From Phyto melanocephala (taxonomy: Eukaryota > Arthropoda > Insecta > Diptera > Rhinophoridae): a stretch of 64,000 bases of DNA. The stretch spans positions 108,689,076 to 108,753,075 of the forward strand of contig OW799235.1 of the NCBI GenBank assembly GCA_941918925.1, read 5' to 3'. The position numbers were made by a program, and so were the translations under genes. The notes below the pieces were generated by a model that searched no databases, had not been told where the DNA came from, and worked only from the letters and a program-made list of their open reading frames with translations. Shown here one piece after another: positions 34,908 through 46,176 of the stretch; within the stretch, counting starts at the first letter, position 1; every line of letters starts with the position of its first letter.

Positions 34908-35062
34908 TGAACTTTTGCCAACGAATAATTTATAACCTTATAACAAGGAAACTTGTTAAACCAGCATCACGTTTCAGTAACCATCGTCATTCTCCTCCTC
35001 ATCGTCAACATAATCAAGAACGTCAGCTACAAAATGAAGCAGACGATGAGGACGATTTTTAG
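34908..35062 (+). CDS. Candidate terminal exon, unknown gene
   Basis: After TGTTTACAG the frame (two leading bases) reads NFCQRIIYNLITRKLVKPAS, then RFSNHRHSPPHRQHNQER, then QLQNEADDEDDF-stop. An AATAAA follows 44 bp later. The last 28 codons are His/Gln-rich then acidic, unlike random AT-rich DNA, so this part is the best supported. Later AGs at 34947 and 34977 are alternative acceptors, each leaving one leading base. None of the acceptors is in phase with the exon ending at 20850, but the two later ones match the phase entering the exon at 20314. It could be an alternative 3' end of the same gene or belong to a separate small gene. The protein is not recognised. Confidence 0.45.
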
Positions 35063-35105
35063 CTTTAACTGGCATCGAACACAATTTAAAAAAGCTATTT
35101 TGGAA

Positions 35106-35111
35106 AATAAA
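35106..35111 (+). terminator. Poly(A) signal AATAAA
   Basis: It lies 44 bp after the stop of the exon at 34908-35062. Confidence 0.45.
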
Positions 35112-35587
35112 AAATTAACTTTTTAATGTAATTCATATTAAAACCCTTCTTTCAAGAGTGTTTATACTTGTAAGGAGTACTATACTGCAGAAGCTGCTGC
35201 AACTGCAACGTCAACTCAATGATCGTCAACATCATTAACATTTACAACATTTTGTTACACATGCTAAAATATCTATATTTCGTTTATCATTTCGTTTGTT
35301 ACAGTTTCATAACTTTTAGGTATCATTGACATTATTCACATAAATACGGTCGCATAAAAGTTATAATATTCTTTAAAATTAATTTAAAAAAATGTCGATT
35401 GATTAATGTTAAACCAAAGTTTATTTTTTCATTTTAAACGAGCCACTAAAAAAACTTATTGCCTATTGTAACTTATCTTGCCTATGTAACTGTAGTATTG
35501 AGACTTTTTAACCCACTATGTAATGACACATACCAGTTCCAAACCAATAACATTTTTTTTACTAAAGTACTAATTTCTTTAACTTAC
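35112..35587. other. Spacer
   Basis: It contains a short Gln/Leu-coding-like string at 35185-35237 (CAACTGCAACGTCAACTCAA) that is open in two frames and is probably low-complexity. Confidence 0.35.
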
Positions 35588-35686
35588 CTTTGCCAATAGC
35601 AAAATATTAGCCGTAGCCCTCGACAGTTGGGGTGTTATGTTTTTTTCCTTTATTATTAAGCCATTAATGCCAACACTTAACTTGCG
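35588..35686 (-). CDS. Candidate internal exon or decayed element
   Basis: On the minus strand CTCTTGCTAAG precedes a 99-bp, phase 0-0 frame reading RKLSVGINGLIIKEKNITPQ, LSRATANILLLAK, followed by a consensus donor GTAAGT. The frame is open upstream for another dozen codons. A partly similar minus-strand block near 57025-57100 (AVAGKNGLLMAK) suggests it may instead be a repeated, decayed coding element. The protein is not recognised. Confidence 0.2.
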
Positions 35687-35812
35687 CTTAGCAAGAGCCA
35701 ACAAATATATCTGGTGGCCTTATTTTTTAAATAAATATTCCAACTCATTTTAAAATAGAAAACAAATATCGTAAAGCAGACACGCCTTTTAATTTGTTGT
35801 AATCTAACTTTT

Positions 35813-36097
35813 TATACCACTCACACGAACGAAAGAACAAGATTGGCTTTGTATTTTACCCAACAAAATCAGATTTTTCAGCTTTTGGAACTTCTTGAAA
35901 CGTTTGTTTTTTATGTATAAAATATGTACCTTTAACAGCATTTACAGCAAATCTTGATTCAATGATATTGGTGATAAAAATTTTTGGAAAAAAATCAATT
36001 AAAATGTTCAAATAAATGATTTCTTAAATAATGATAATGATAGTCCAAAGGGGCATATAAGATTCGGCACAGCCAAATATAGCGCTTTTCTTTGTTA
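35813..36097 (+). mobile_element. Helentron-like family 2 copy, internally deleted
   Basis: It starts TATACCACTCACACGAACG and ends CATATAAGATTCGGCACAGCC, AAATATAGCGC and CTTTGTT. It shares AGATTTTTCAGCTTTTGGAAC and AGCATTTACAGCAAATC with 41057-41602. Confidence 0.7.
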
Positions 36098-36551
36098 TAA
36101 ATAGTTTAGCTAAAATATTTTGTTAATAGTTTATTTCTTATTCCTAAAAGTAATTAATTTATTTCCAATTTATAAAAATTTACGATAAATAGCTTATGTA
36201 TTGATGAAAGGAATTTCGAATTCGTTGATGCTTATCGTAGAATTTTTACTATTTATTATATTTTCTACGAACAAAAGATCATGCATTTCTAACTAACTCT
36301 AAGTGAGTGGAGTAGAAGTAGTGGTAGTTGTTTATCACATACAAAAAAGATCTTATTGCCACAAGTAAGAAATAAAGAGGAATTCAAAGCAATTTTTAAC
36401 TTAAACAGCATCTTTACAATAATTTAAAACATATTAAGGATATTCACAGTGCAAAGCACATTGTCTAACTATTGTACGTAAAACAATAGCAAACAATAGA
36501 AATGTTATTACTCAATAAAATGATAAACATTAGATAACTCTGGCTCTTTAT
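36098..36551. other. AT-rich spacer
   Basis: No supported feature. Confidence 0.4.
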
Positions 36552-37190
36552 TATACCCTTCACACAGTGAAAAAGGGTATATATAGGTTTGTCATTCCGT
36601 GTGAAATTTCTACAATTTTCATTTTCGACCCCATAAAGTATATATTTTCTGAAAGCTTATGAATAAAGGAGTCGATTAAGCTTTGTCTGTCTGACCGTCT
36701 GTCTGTGTGTATGTTGAAATCAACTTTTTGAAGCCCCCCGACATCGCTTGGATCCGAGTGAGGTAATAAAATATCAGAAATATTCGGGAGTAGATCGGTA
36801 TTGAAAATCAGAAACAGCGGATTTTTCTTCACAAAAACAACATAACAACAACAACATATATGTACATACAAACGTGTATACTGGTTAGAGTAAACGTGGC
36901 ATCAAATCCCAGCTGAGCCAAAAAAATTAATTTTTTTTTATTTGTTATTTTATATATTATTTATATTTTTATTATTTTTTTTAATTTTTTTTTTGTTTTT
37001 TTTTTGTTTTATATTTATTATTTATATTTTATTTATTTTTTTTTAATATTTTTTTTTTAATTTTTTTTTTTTAACATACGTACGTAAATTTATAATTGTA
37101 CAATGGGATGTTTTTATATATGTATTTTTTTTATATTTGTATGTATTTACGTATTTCATATGAGATGAATGGTATTTCATATGAGATGAA
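36552..37190 (+). mobile_element. Helentron-like element, family 1a, 3'-truncated
   Basis: It begins TATACCCTTCACACAGTGAA and runs to the TTTCATATGAGATGAATGG block, which is then partly duplicated (37160-37190). The tail hairpin and CTTGTT are missing. A deletion also removes part of the ACCACCTCG block. Confidence 0.8.
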
Positions 37191-37635
37191 TATTTGAGAA
37201 GTACTAAAATTAAAAAATTAAGTGTAGTTTTATTGTATTTCGTTGTTATTCTATAAAACTTGGTTTTTGATAATTATGATGAAAAACCTTTATTCGAACG
37301 TTTTTTTTTTATAAATCTATGATTTAGTTGTTGAACTATTATTCAAATATTTTTCAAACTTAAATCAGTCACTTAATGCTTAGCCTAAACCGTGAATATC
37401 CCTAATAGCAAGTACGCTTATTCTATGTTGCTTATTCTTTAGTTAAGTATATTAAATGAATTGACTTCCTAAGACATTGTTGCAAATTATTGTGTAAATT
37501 TGATATACAATCTGAAGAACAAGAATCAAAACGAACAAAAAACATATTCGAAATGATTGAAAGCTATTTTTAAAGAAGTAAAAGTTTGCTACATATTTTA
37601 AAAGAATACAAAATTATACAAGTTATCTACTTATA
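37191..37635. other. AT-rich spacer
   Basis: No supported feature. Confidence 0.4.
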
Positions 37636-38492
37636 CAGGGTGCACCAAATGTCTGCGTGTAAAAATTTAATATCTTTTTTGTTTATTATTATTAATTTTT
37701 TAAGCAATGTATGAAATAAATTTTAATTATGAAAAATAATATCAGAAAGATGACCATCATTTTCATCGATGCACAATTAGGCATCGATGTTTTGTTTCAG
37801 GCTTTATTGTCCTGAGTACAGCTTCAATGTTGTTCTCTAGACGCTTTATAGTTTGAGGCTTGTTAAAATACATTCGTTTTTTTAAATAATTAGGGACAGT
37901 TAAATCTAGTGAACGTGCTGGCCAATTGAATTCTGAATTTCTGGGGATTATTTGGTACTTAAAAATTTTTTTTAAAGAGTAATTGTGATGCGAGCCGTGT
38001 GTGCTGTTACTCTCCATTCTTCTGGTACCACTTGTTGGCTGCCAAAGGGAGTACGATACTTGTTCCCATTCACCGTCACTGCATAAGTAACTTTATTCTC
38101 GAAGAAGTACGACCTTATAGCTCTTTCTGATGTCATTCCACAGCGTACTCTACACTTGAGCGAGTGGAATCGGAGATGGATGCAGTACTCTCAAATCGTA
38201 TATTTTGTTTATTTACAAAACCATTAAGATGAAAATAGGCTTCATCACTCATTACAAAAATGTTAAGAAACTCCTTATTTTCTGCACACAACTAGGTGCA
38301 TCTCTAGTGTTGAAATAATTTCGATATGCTCGTTGAAGCAGTGAAATTGAAAGCCCATTGGAAAAATAAAATTCTAGCCCTTTGGTGCGTTGCTCAGTGG
38401 TTAAGTTTTTCATAATTGTGCAACACGTTTCGAGGAATAAAATTAAAAAAAAAAGTATAATAATAAACACTGTGACTGTTTGGTTCACCTTG
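37636..38492 (-). mobile_element. Mariner element with decayed, internally deleted transposase
   Basis: The ends CAGGGTGCACCAAA and, reverse-complemented, CAAGGTGAACCAAA are flanked by TA. On the minus strand the N-terminus reads MKNLTTEQRTKGLEFYFSNG and LLQRAYRNYFNTRDAPS. A deletion then joins VMSDEAYFHLNGFVNKQNIR (first catalytic Asp), then YFFENKVTYAVTVNGNKYR, EFNWPARSLDLTVPNYLKKR and LRTIKPETKHRC. Frames shift and the second catalytic motif is damaged, so it cannot encode a working enzyme. Confidence 0.85.
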
Positions 38493-38632
38493 TATATGTA
38501 GTATCAAGTGCAAGTTGGTGTGCTCGCTTTAGACTTTGAACGAAAATTGACACTTTAAATTTGATTCTTGTTTTTTTTTGTTTTTTTGTTATTTAAATTT
38601 GAAAATATTTATTTGGTCAATTTACAATTTTC
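38493..38632. other. AT-rich spacer
   Basis: No supported feature. Confidence 0.4.
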
Positions 38633-38800
38633 TTAACAAATTTCGCTGAGTGGGCATGGCCGTTTGTATATACATAAGCGCTTAAGAACGCCTCGACCAA
38701 TTTCGATGATTTTTCTTGCTGTATTCGTAATTACTAAGCCAAGGTTTGTAAAAAAAAGGGGGGAATAGTCTTTATGTTTAGCGGAACTCACTCTTTGATG
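38633..38800. mobile_element. Helitron-like repeat fragment
   Basis: GAGTGGGCATGGCCGTT followed by CGACCAATTTCGATGATTTTTC and TTCGTAATTACTAAGCC has the same layout as the GTGGGC...GACCGATTTTTCTGAAAC units of the Helitron at 5023-5898. A 62-codon minus-strand frame across it is therefore probably fortuitous. Confidence 0.35.
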
Positions 38801-39189
38801 CAAACTACCCTTGCAAGTCATGCAGACCGTGCAAGTCTAGCAAACAATTTAACTTGTGCACGACTACATAAACAAAATCTATTAAATTGCAATTTGCATC
38901 ACTTGAGCAAATATGCACAACTAAAAATCAGTGCAAAGTAATGTCATACACAATTTTTTTACTCTCAGGATGGCATGGCATTTTTTACCAAAAAATTTTG
39001 ATAAATATTATATTTTTCCGTTGATTAAGGCATTGTAATTTATTTAAAATTAATTAATTTTCTTTTCGGAAAATATTAAAACACAGAATCTTACTTATTA
39101 ATTAAAAAAGATTTGTTGTTTCTTAAATACCTAAAAAATCAGCTCGTTGCCATAAGTTTGCAACACACATGAAAAATGCACTCACGCTA
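38801..39189. other. AT-rich spacer
   Basis: Several GTGCA/TGCAC strings occur, but no gene or defined repeat is seen. Confidence 0.35.
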
Positions 39190-39237
39190 GGTAGCAAAAA
39201 ATTAGTGCATATATGCACTAATTGCAAAAATGCTACC
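39190..39237. repeat. Compound palindrome
   Basis: The outer arms GGTAGCA and TGCTACC flank the perfect 20-bp palindrome TTAGTGCATATATGCACTAA (39202-39221). It would fold into a hairpin in DNA or RNA. The function is unknown. Confidence 0.8.
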
Positions 39238-39997
39238 AAGAGTGAATTCCGCTTATATTAGAGCACCACGTGAGAACGATTCCACCGCTGATTTTTATTT
39301 TTGTGTCTTTGTAGTTACCAAGTTAATTACAAGATAAGGTTTGTATAAACAAATTAAAGGGGGGTTATTGTTAGGAGATAATTATTGTGACAAGTTAATT
39401 TTTTATTTTTAAGTAGTCGCTTTTCCAAAATATCACAAAAAATAAATAATTTATAACTCAAGCCAACCGATACAATATTATTTGAATAATAACAAAGAAA
39501 ACATAAAGTAGTGTTGAAGGAAAGATTTTATTTTGTTCCTATTCCTTGAATCTAAAACAAGGTAATAAAATAATAATATTTTGGATTTTTTAAGTAAATA
39601 AATCAACCCGAAATGTGTTTTTTATTTCTTCAATCGTAAATTATTTTCACTTAAAAAAGAAATTGCTTTTCTTGAACGACTTTTTTCATGACTAATTTTT
39701 TTGTAAAGGCAGATTTTTGAGAAATGTTAAATAGTGCTGTGTCCATGTATAAAAAATGTTGCTGATTAGAAAAAAATTATATATTGGTTTCCCTTTTTAC
39801 ATGGGGTAATTCACGATATGGGGTAATTGCTTTTTCAAGACTAGTGTCAAAAATTTAGGCCATCTATGTTTTACTATTTGAAGCTTAAAGTTTTATTTGG
39901 GAAAATGATCATTCCAGGTTGATCTCTAATGGTCTAATTCATAAAAATTATAACAACTTTATAAGAGGTTTATAAATCTAATTTTCATACAAAATCA
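39238..39997. other. AT-rich spacer
   Basis: No supported feature. A duplicated ATGGGGTAATTC/ATGGGGTAATTG string lies near 39800-39830. Confidence 0.35.
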
Positions 39998-40125
39998 GGG
40001 TGCCAATTAGGGTATTCGAACCGGATCGAAATCTGAAAATTCTTAGAATCTTTATGCTTAAAGTACAGAGAACTCGATCGTTGGAGTAAAATTTCGATCG
40101 TGACCGAATGTCGTAATTTGACCCC
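39998..40125. mobile_element. Small MITE related to the Myb-carrying TIR element
   Basis: The left end GGGTGCCAATTAGGGTATTC and reverse-complemented right end GGGGTCAAATTACGACATTC both continue to GATCGAAAT, as the ends of 33061-34418 do (GGGGGCAAATTCTCGCATTC, GATCGAAAT). It is about 128 bp with no coding content, so it may be mobilised by the same enzyme. Confidence 0.55.
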
Positions 40126-41056
40126 AGTATTCTAAACTCTTTGTAAACCTTTAATAAGTTTTATGAATAAGTCAGTAAGAATATTAAAATTGTAATTTAT
40201 AATACTTTTAAAGTGATAAAAATGTGATTCTATAACAACTTCTAAAACTTCATTAGTTTCACATATTTTATTCCTTAGAAATTTTATTTCCTTATAATCC
40301 GTTTGCAATAAATATCTCATTATATTAACTTCTAGGAAAATTTATTTTATTCTAAATTAAGAAAAAAAAATGATTCATTGCCACTTCGAATGACACAAAC
40401 AAGAAATGCGTGAATAAATGTCGCTTTTATATCTGGCTCAATCGTACAATGAATGTCTTCATGTCTGTCTGTTACACACAACAAGGTGTGATAAAACATA
40501 CAATATTTTGTATGTTATTGGCCATCACCCCATTTGTGGCATACAACATAAGCACAGAAACTACTTACAAAAGAAACAATGGTAAAATTAGTATGTGTGT
40601 ATGTGATAGTAAAGTAAATGTTACTGTAAATTACCGTCACAGATTTGTATTTAAATTTGTATCTTTTATACAATAATTTTCTTAATAGTGTATTTTGATT
40701 TACATATAATTCTTTTGTAGACTGCTGAGGATATAAAAAAAGAATTAAATTTCTAAAATTAGAAATAGACAAGAAACTTAATTTATTCCCTAAATACAGC
40801 ATTAGATGAGGAAAAATTTAAATAAATTTGTTTACTTTACTTTTTTCCTGTTTGTCTTTTAAAGGCCACTCACTTACTCAGCATCCATGATTCACCATCA
40901 TCATCACTATCATTAGTTCTTAAACTTCTACTTCACATACATACATCTTAGTAGAATGCAGTATACACGATACAAGTCTAAGTCGCCGTTGTGCGTCTTT
41001 CTATGATGATAAGCTTAGCCATCAAACAATGATTGTGCTTATTGTTCTTCTATTTT
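40126..41056. other. Spacer with random open frames
   Basis: An acceptor-like CTGTTTGTCTTTTAAAG (ending at 40863) precedes a short His-rich frame; support is too weak for an exon. Confidence 0.3.
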
Positions 41057-41602
41057 TATACCCTTCACATGAGAATGTAAAAAGGGATATTTAAGTTTGT
41101 CGTTTCGTTTGTAATTTTAACAGTATTAATTTATGTTCTAATAAACAAATATATTCTGAATCCCCTTGGATAGAGGAATTGATTTAGCTAAGTGCGTCTA
41201 TCCGTGTGAATGTTGAAATCAACTTTTTCAATCCCCCACGTATAATTTAGACTCTTACATGGTATCAATTTATCGGATATGCTTTCAAGAATTTTGCTAT
41301 TGAAAGTCAGTTACGAGCTGAGATATGAGCGAAAGAACAGAAGTCAGATTTTTCAACCTGTATTAAAGTTCTTGCAACGTTTGTTACGTGTATATACAAT
41401 GAATTATGTGCCTTTGGCAACATTTACAGAAAATCCGACAAAAACACCAGTTAACAAATTTTTGAATATCAACAAAAATTTAAATTATCAATTTCCTTAA
41501 TAAGTTTTGATCATAGTTGAACCATATTATTGTCAGTTGTTGTGCAAACTGTGTGTATGATACATAAGATTCGGCACAGCCGAATATATCGTTCTTGCTT
41601 GT
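41057..41602 (+). mobile_element. Helentron-like element, family 2, most complete copy
   Basis: It begins TATACCCTTCACATGAGAAT and ends with GATTCGGCACAGCCGAATAT and CTTGCTTGTT. The interior shares TGTTGAAATCAACTTTTT with family 1 but lacks the long AT-only core. Confidence 0.75.
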
Positions 41603-42559
41603 TTTCTCTGAGTTTGAACTTCTTAAGGATTTGTCTTTGTTTTTAGTTATAAGAAAAAAAAAGATACATCGCCAGTAGTTGCAGTCGTAAAAAATGCAAT
41701 AGATATTTCTGTTGAAAATTCATTCAAATTATTTCTTTGTTCCTTTTTTTTCTTATACATTTAGTAGTTCGTCTTTTTAGTTTAACATTAAAACAAATTC
41801 ATAGAAACGTTTTTAAGAATCTTTAGAAGTCTATTATTTTTTTCTAGTTAAATGATGTCTAGAATATGCGGGAGTTTTTTCTTTTTATCTTTTAGAACTT
41901 AAGTATGGGAATAACAAAAGTGCAAACAGTAGGTTTCTTTAGAATAAAGAAATACAATGATAATAAGTAATGCATTTACATAGAAAACAGAAGTTCTTAA
42001 TTGTTGATGCTTTGAGTATTATCAATAACACTCAGCTTGAGAGTTGAATAAAAAAAATTTTTGTTTAGGTTGCACAACATCCAATACGTGGTATTAAGCG
42101 TTTATAAAGTTGTTTGCAAGTAGTATCGGGTTTTCCATGAAGAGTGATACAATTTAATAATTAAAGGAACGCATAAAATCTGCAATAAAATACAAAATAT
42201 TTTTTATTTAAAAGGTTATATTATGCTATTAAGTATGAAAAATATTATCATTTATGTAAGCACCACGACTTATCTGTGCATACGGTTTTCTAAATTTTCC
42301 ATCACTTTTTTTTAAGACAGTCTTAACTATAGAATTTGTAAGTCAAAACAACACGGCTGCAAAGCAACTGATATTTTTTTGTATTTTTTTTTAAAGTAAT
42401 GCTATTTTAGCTATTTTCATCTCAATCTAGCGTTTTGATCTCATTTTTTGTTTTTTTATTTAGTGGATTTTATTCAAAAAATTAGTTTAACTTTACAATG
42501 CTGAATCTCTAGAATTACTGAATAAAATGACATCAGTAATGTCAAACAATAATATGCAA
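41603..42559. other. AT-rich spacer
   Basis: An acceptor-like TTGTCTTTGTTTTTAG (ending at 41646) precedes a 39-codon frame with no start (YKKKKDTSPVVAVVKNAIDI...) that ends at 41764. I consider it more likely chance than an exon. Confidence 0.3.
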
Positions 42560-42837
42560 TAAGGCGGGTCGAAAAAAAAGTTGTATCAGGCACCCCCTAG
42601 AATGAAAGATATGTCAAAGAAGTTTCTGAAACAGGAAACAAATTGTTTTGCCACGCCCCAAATACAGCACTTTTTGTTTTTTATATATAGCGCCGCCTTT
42701 TAAAGTCCGATCTCATCATATCATATAAGGGGGGCCAAAAATTTTTTTTTCTGTTTTAGAAACTTCATTGACATATCTTTGATACTAGGGGGTTGACTGG
42801 CACAATTTTTTTTTTGTATTGAGGCCGACCCCCCTTA
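42560..42837. mobile_element. Palindromic MITE with arms of about 90 bp
   Basis: The left arm has GGCGGGTCG, ACCCCCTAGAATGAAAGATA and TGTCAAAGAAGTTTCTGAAA. The right arm returns the same blocks in reverse complement (GGGGGGTCG, ACCCCCTAGTATCAAAGATA, TGTCAATGAAGTTTCTAAAA). Flanks suggest a TA or TTAA target. There is no coding sequence. Confidence 0.75.
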
Positions 42838-43662
42838 ATATGCAGTGTTGCCATTATAGTATCAGCCCTGTGGTAAAACTCTTTTGTGTTTCCGTGGTAA
42901 CCGTTAAGTGCATCGAACAGTTTAAAATTACTTAAAAACACAAGTTGAATAAGCGATATCCGCATGTTCGTCAGTCTGCGTGTCCATGGAAATTGAGTAA
43001 TCAAAGTATAGGTCGTCCAAGTATATTTAATATTAATGTGATTGGTTCATAATTTTACAAATTTATTTAGAGTAATCGGTCCGTAATTGGTCCAGTTTCC
43101 TTCTAAGGCATACTATCAAATGATTATGAAACCATAACAATAAAAAATTTCTGCAATAATTTTAACAGCAATACAAATTTCACTACCTAGTTCTGCAAGG
43201 ATCGGTCTATAATTGAACGTACCTTTTCTCGAAAACCACCTTATCGCTTATAAAATTGTCAATAGTTTTAGAGTCAAAATAAATAATAAATATATAAAAC
43301 ATATTATGCAAACAAAAATTCTTTACTAGATTTTGTGAATATTGATCTATAATTGGTCCTGCCTTTTATAAATAAAAAATATACAGAAATATATTTTTTA
43401 CTGATCTCCTATAAATACACACTTGTTGAGACTCTCTGCCATTAAATTATAACATAATAAAATCGCCCATAAATATTTTGGTTTTGTTTAAGTATTTTGT
43501 CTTATTATTTGTTGTACATAAATTTTTCTCTTTTGCATACTTTCTTTTATTTTTTTTCGCTGTTGCGTTTTTTAATAAGCATATCGTATCCGAGTTTTTG
43601 CACATACAAATTAAGTTGTTGTTTGTTTGTCATTTAAAATTAACTTAATTGTGGTTTTTTAG
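42838..43662. other. AT-rich spacer
   Basis: Repeated ATTGGTCC/ATCGGTC(T/C)(G/A)TAATTG strings at 43030-43350 suggest an old degenerate tandem repeat. No gene is seen. Confidence 0.35.
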
Positions 43663-43797
43663 TATGACGTGAACATTCAAGTAATTAAAACGCAAATGCG
43701 CCGGCGCATTAAGTGCAAGACTCGTATCAAAGTTATAGCGATAATATGTACTTTAAAAATAATTAGTAATGCAACAGAAATATTAAAAAAAAAATAA
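43663..43797 (+). CDS. Candidate terminal exon, unknown gene
   Basis: A good acceptor (ATTGTGGTTTTTTAG) is followed in phase 0 by YDVNIQVIKTQMRRRIKCKT, RIKVIAIICTLKIISNATEI and LKKK-stop, with an AATAAA overlapping the stop. Phase 0 is what the exon ending at 20850 requires. The first 25 codons are clearly less AT-biased than the surroundings and contain a 16-bp perfect palindrome. However, the opposite strand is also open for 38 codons there, so a conserved non-coding element is equally likely. Confidence 0.25.
   Translation, partial: YDVNIQVIKTQMRRRIKCKTRIKVIAIICTLKIISNATEILKKK
43695..43710. repeat. 16-bp GC-rich palindrome
   Basis: AATGCGCCGGCGCATT is perfectly self-complementary and stands out in AT-rich DNA. 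Confidence 0.8.
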
Positions 43798-45006
43798 ACA
43801 AAAATTTTGTATACAATAAATTAAAAGAAAATTAATTAAAACAAAAATAATATTAAACTAAGTCAGGAAGTCACTCAACTAAAGTGACTTCAATATCACA
43901 ATTTTTTTTTCGTTAATTTCTTTGAAGTGGCAACATTTTTTTATGTGTTGTGTTGCAAAGTTTGTTGTTTGTTCGATTTTTTTTATAATTATTATGCAAT
44001 AGAGTGTGTTGAAAATATAGTTATAAAGTTTATATTTGATTATATTTTAAAAAATTGTATTTAAAATGTTTTACAATTGAGTATTTTGCGGAAAACTTGT
44101 GCCTAATTCCCTATTTTAGATTTGTTTAATTGAATTGTTCAAGAAATTCTTTAGTTATAAATGAATTTATTTTCCTTACAAAATTTTTGTTAAAAATTTC
44201 TTTCATTATGAGTATGACAAAATCTGGGGAACCATAAAATTCAAATCGTAAATCCTCCTTTTTCGAAACACCCTGTTTTTATCTATAAAAAAGTATTTTT
44301 CCATTAAAAAAGTTGATGCCTTTTATACTAATGTATGATATGATAACTATGCGGAAGATTTTAAAGCACAATAAAGGTATTCACGTCATCAATTATGGCA
44401 TTGCAAAAGTGCAGCTATATACAAAATAATTTTGCTCTTACTTTTGCACTTTGTTTGCACTGCGTCTAATAAATTGTGTACATTCTGTGCAAAACTTTGC
44501 ACAATAATTTTGTCAAATTATGCTGTGAATCTTCTAACAAATTATATTTTTATATTAAAAAAAGTTTCAAATATCTGTATATTTATTTTAAAACCCAATT
44601 TTTTTGACAACAACAAAAAAAGTTGCAGCGCTTTTTGAAATAAAAAGAAAAAATTTTAGAAAATAAAACAAAAAACGGTGATAAACAATACAATTAGTGA
44701 ATTCCCGAGGTATCCTAAGTATTGTCGTAATGTAAAATTTTTTCAAAATTTTAAAAAGTCTACATTAAACTACAATACTTTTCATTCATTTAAAAATTTA
44801 TAAAAATTATGACAATACAGCACTTAGAATTTCTAAACACAGCAACTATTTATAGAATTTTTTTTTCAAACATATTGCTCGCGTCAACAAGAATCATTTA
44901 ACGTATTTTTTCCAAGACATAAAATACTGACGTGAATACCTTTAAAAAAATACTCATACCCATATTTTCTTAAAAAAAAAACTAATTTTTATTATCACAC
45001 CATAAT
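43798..45006. other. AT-rich spacer
   Basis: No supported feature. Confidence 0.4.
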
Positions 45007-45820
45007 TATACCCTTCACACAGTGAAAAAGGGTATATATAGGTTTGCCATTCCGTGTGAAATTTCTACAATTTTCATTTCCGACCCCATAAAGTATATAT
45101 TTTCTGAAAGCTTATGAATAGGGGAGTCGATTAAGCTCTGTCAGTCTGTCCGTCTGTATGTTGAAATCAACTTTTTGAAGCCCCCCGACATAGGTTGGAC
45201 CCGGGCAAGGTATAAAAATATCAGAAATATTCGGGAGTAGATCGGTATTGAAAATCAGAAACATCGGTACATAAACAACTGAAATATGAGCAAAAATCCA
45301 CGACCACCTCGATTTTTTTTTTTCACAAAAACAACATTACAACAACAACATACATATGTACATACAAACGTGTATACTGGTTAGAGAAAACGTGGCATCA
45401 AATCCCAGCTGAGCCAAAAATTTTTTTTTTTTATTTTTTTTAAATTTTTTTTTTAATAGTTTTTTAATTTTTTTATTTTTTATTTAATATATTATTTATA
45501 TTTTTAATTTTTTTTTTTAATTTTTTTTTATTTATTTTTTTTTTGTTTTATATATATTATATACATAATAATTTTTTTTTTTAATTTTTTTTAAATTTTT
45601 TTTTAAATTTTTTTAAATTTTTTTTTTTTTTTGTTTTTTTAACATACATACGTGAATTTATAATTTTACAATGGGACGTTTTTATATATGTATGTTTTTA
45701 TATGTATGTACGTATTTCATATGGGATGAATGGTGACACAAACCACTGTTATTGCATGACTACACTTTGTGAAGGGTATATAAGGTTCGGCACGGCCGAA
45801 TATAGCGCTCTTACTTGTTT
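45007..45820 (+). mobile_element. Helentron-like element, family 1a, complete
   Basis: It runs from TATACCCTTCACACAGTGAA to GGCACGGCCGAATATAGCGC and TCTTACTTGTT. The sequence is very close to the copy at 27921-28782. Confidence 0.85.
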
Positions 45821-46176
45821 TTACTTGATTGGTTTTAAAACAGCTTTTCTTATACAATTTCGTAATATTAAACTATACAACTTCTTCTGGTGGACATTAA
45901 ATGTCTGCAAGTCGGCTATAAACATAAACATATTTGGTAATGATATTGACATCAAGCATCTGACCATTTTAGGTTTCTAACCATAAAACATGGCAATGCA
46001 AGTCATTGAACTTAAAAAATATATACTTTATTTTATTGGAATATATTTTTAAACATTAATGTTTTAGTTCTATGCTTTGTGTAGATTTATCGATGTAAAA
46101 TTTAGTGCTAACTTGAGCTGGAATTTAACACAATGATAAATAATGTAATTTTTCTGGTTGAATATTTATTTGTAAC
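45821..46176. other. AT-rich spacer
   Basis: No supported feature. Confidence 0.4.

Noticed and set aside
35185..35237. Gln/Leu-rich string after ACTGCAG
   Set aside because: Open in two frames over low-complexity CAACTGCAACGTC sequence; no independent support.
38633..38821. 62-codon minus-strand frame (…NTARKIIEIGRGVLKRL…) followed by AATAAA
   Set aside because: The DNA has the layout of Helitron-type repeat units (GTGGGC..GGCC, GACCAATTTCGATGATTTTTC), so the frame is likely fortuitous.
40864..40920. His-rich frame after CTTTTAAAG
   Set aside because: CATCATCATCAC is a simple repeat; different frames stop within a few codons.
41647..41764. 39-codon frame after a good acceptor (YKKKKDTSPVVAVVKNAIDI…)
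   Set aside because: The second half is low-complexity F/L, there is no start or clear poly(A) context, and frames of this length are expected by chance.
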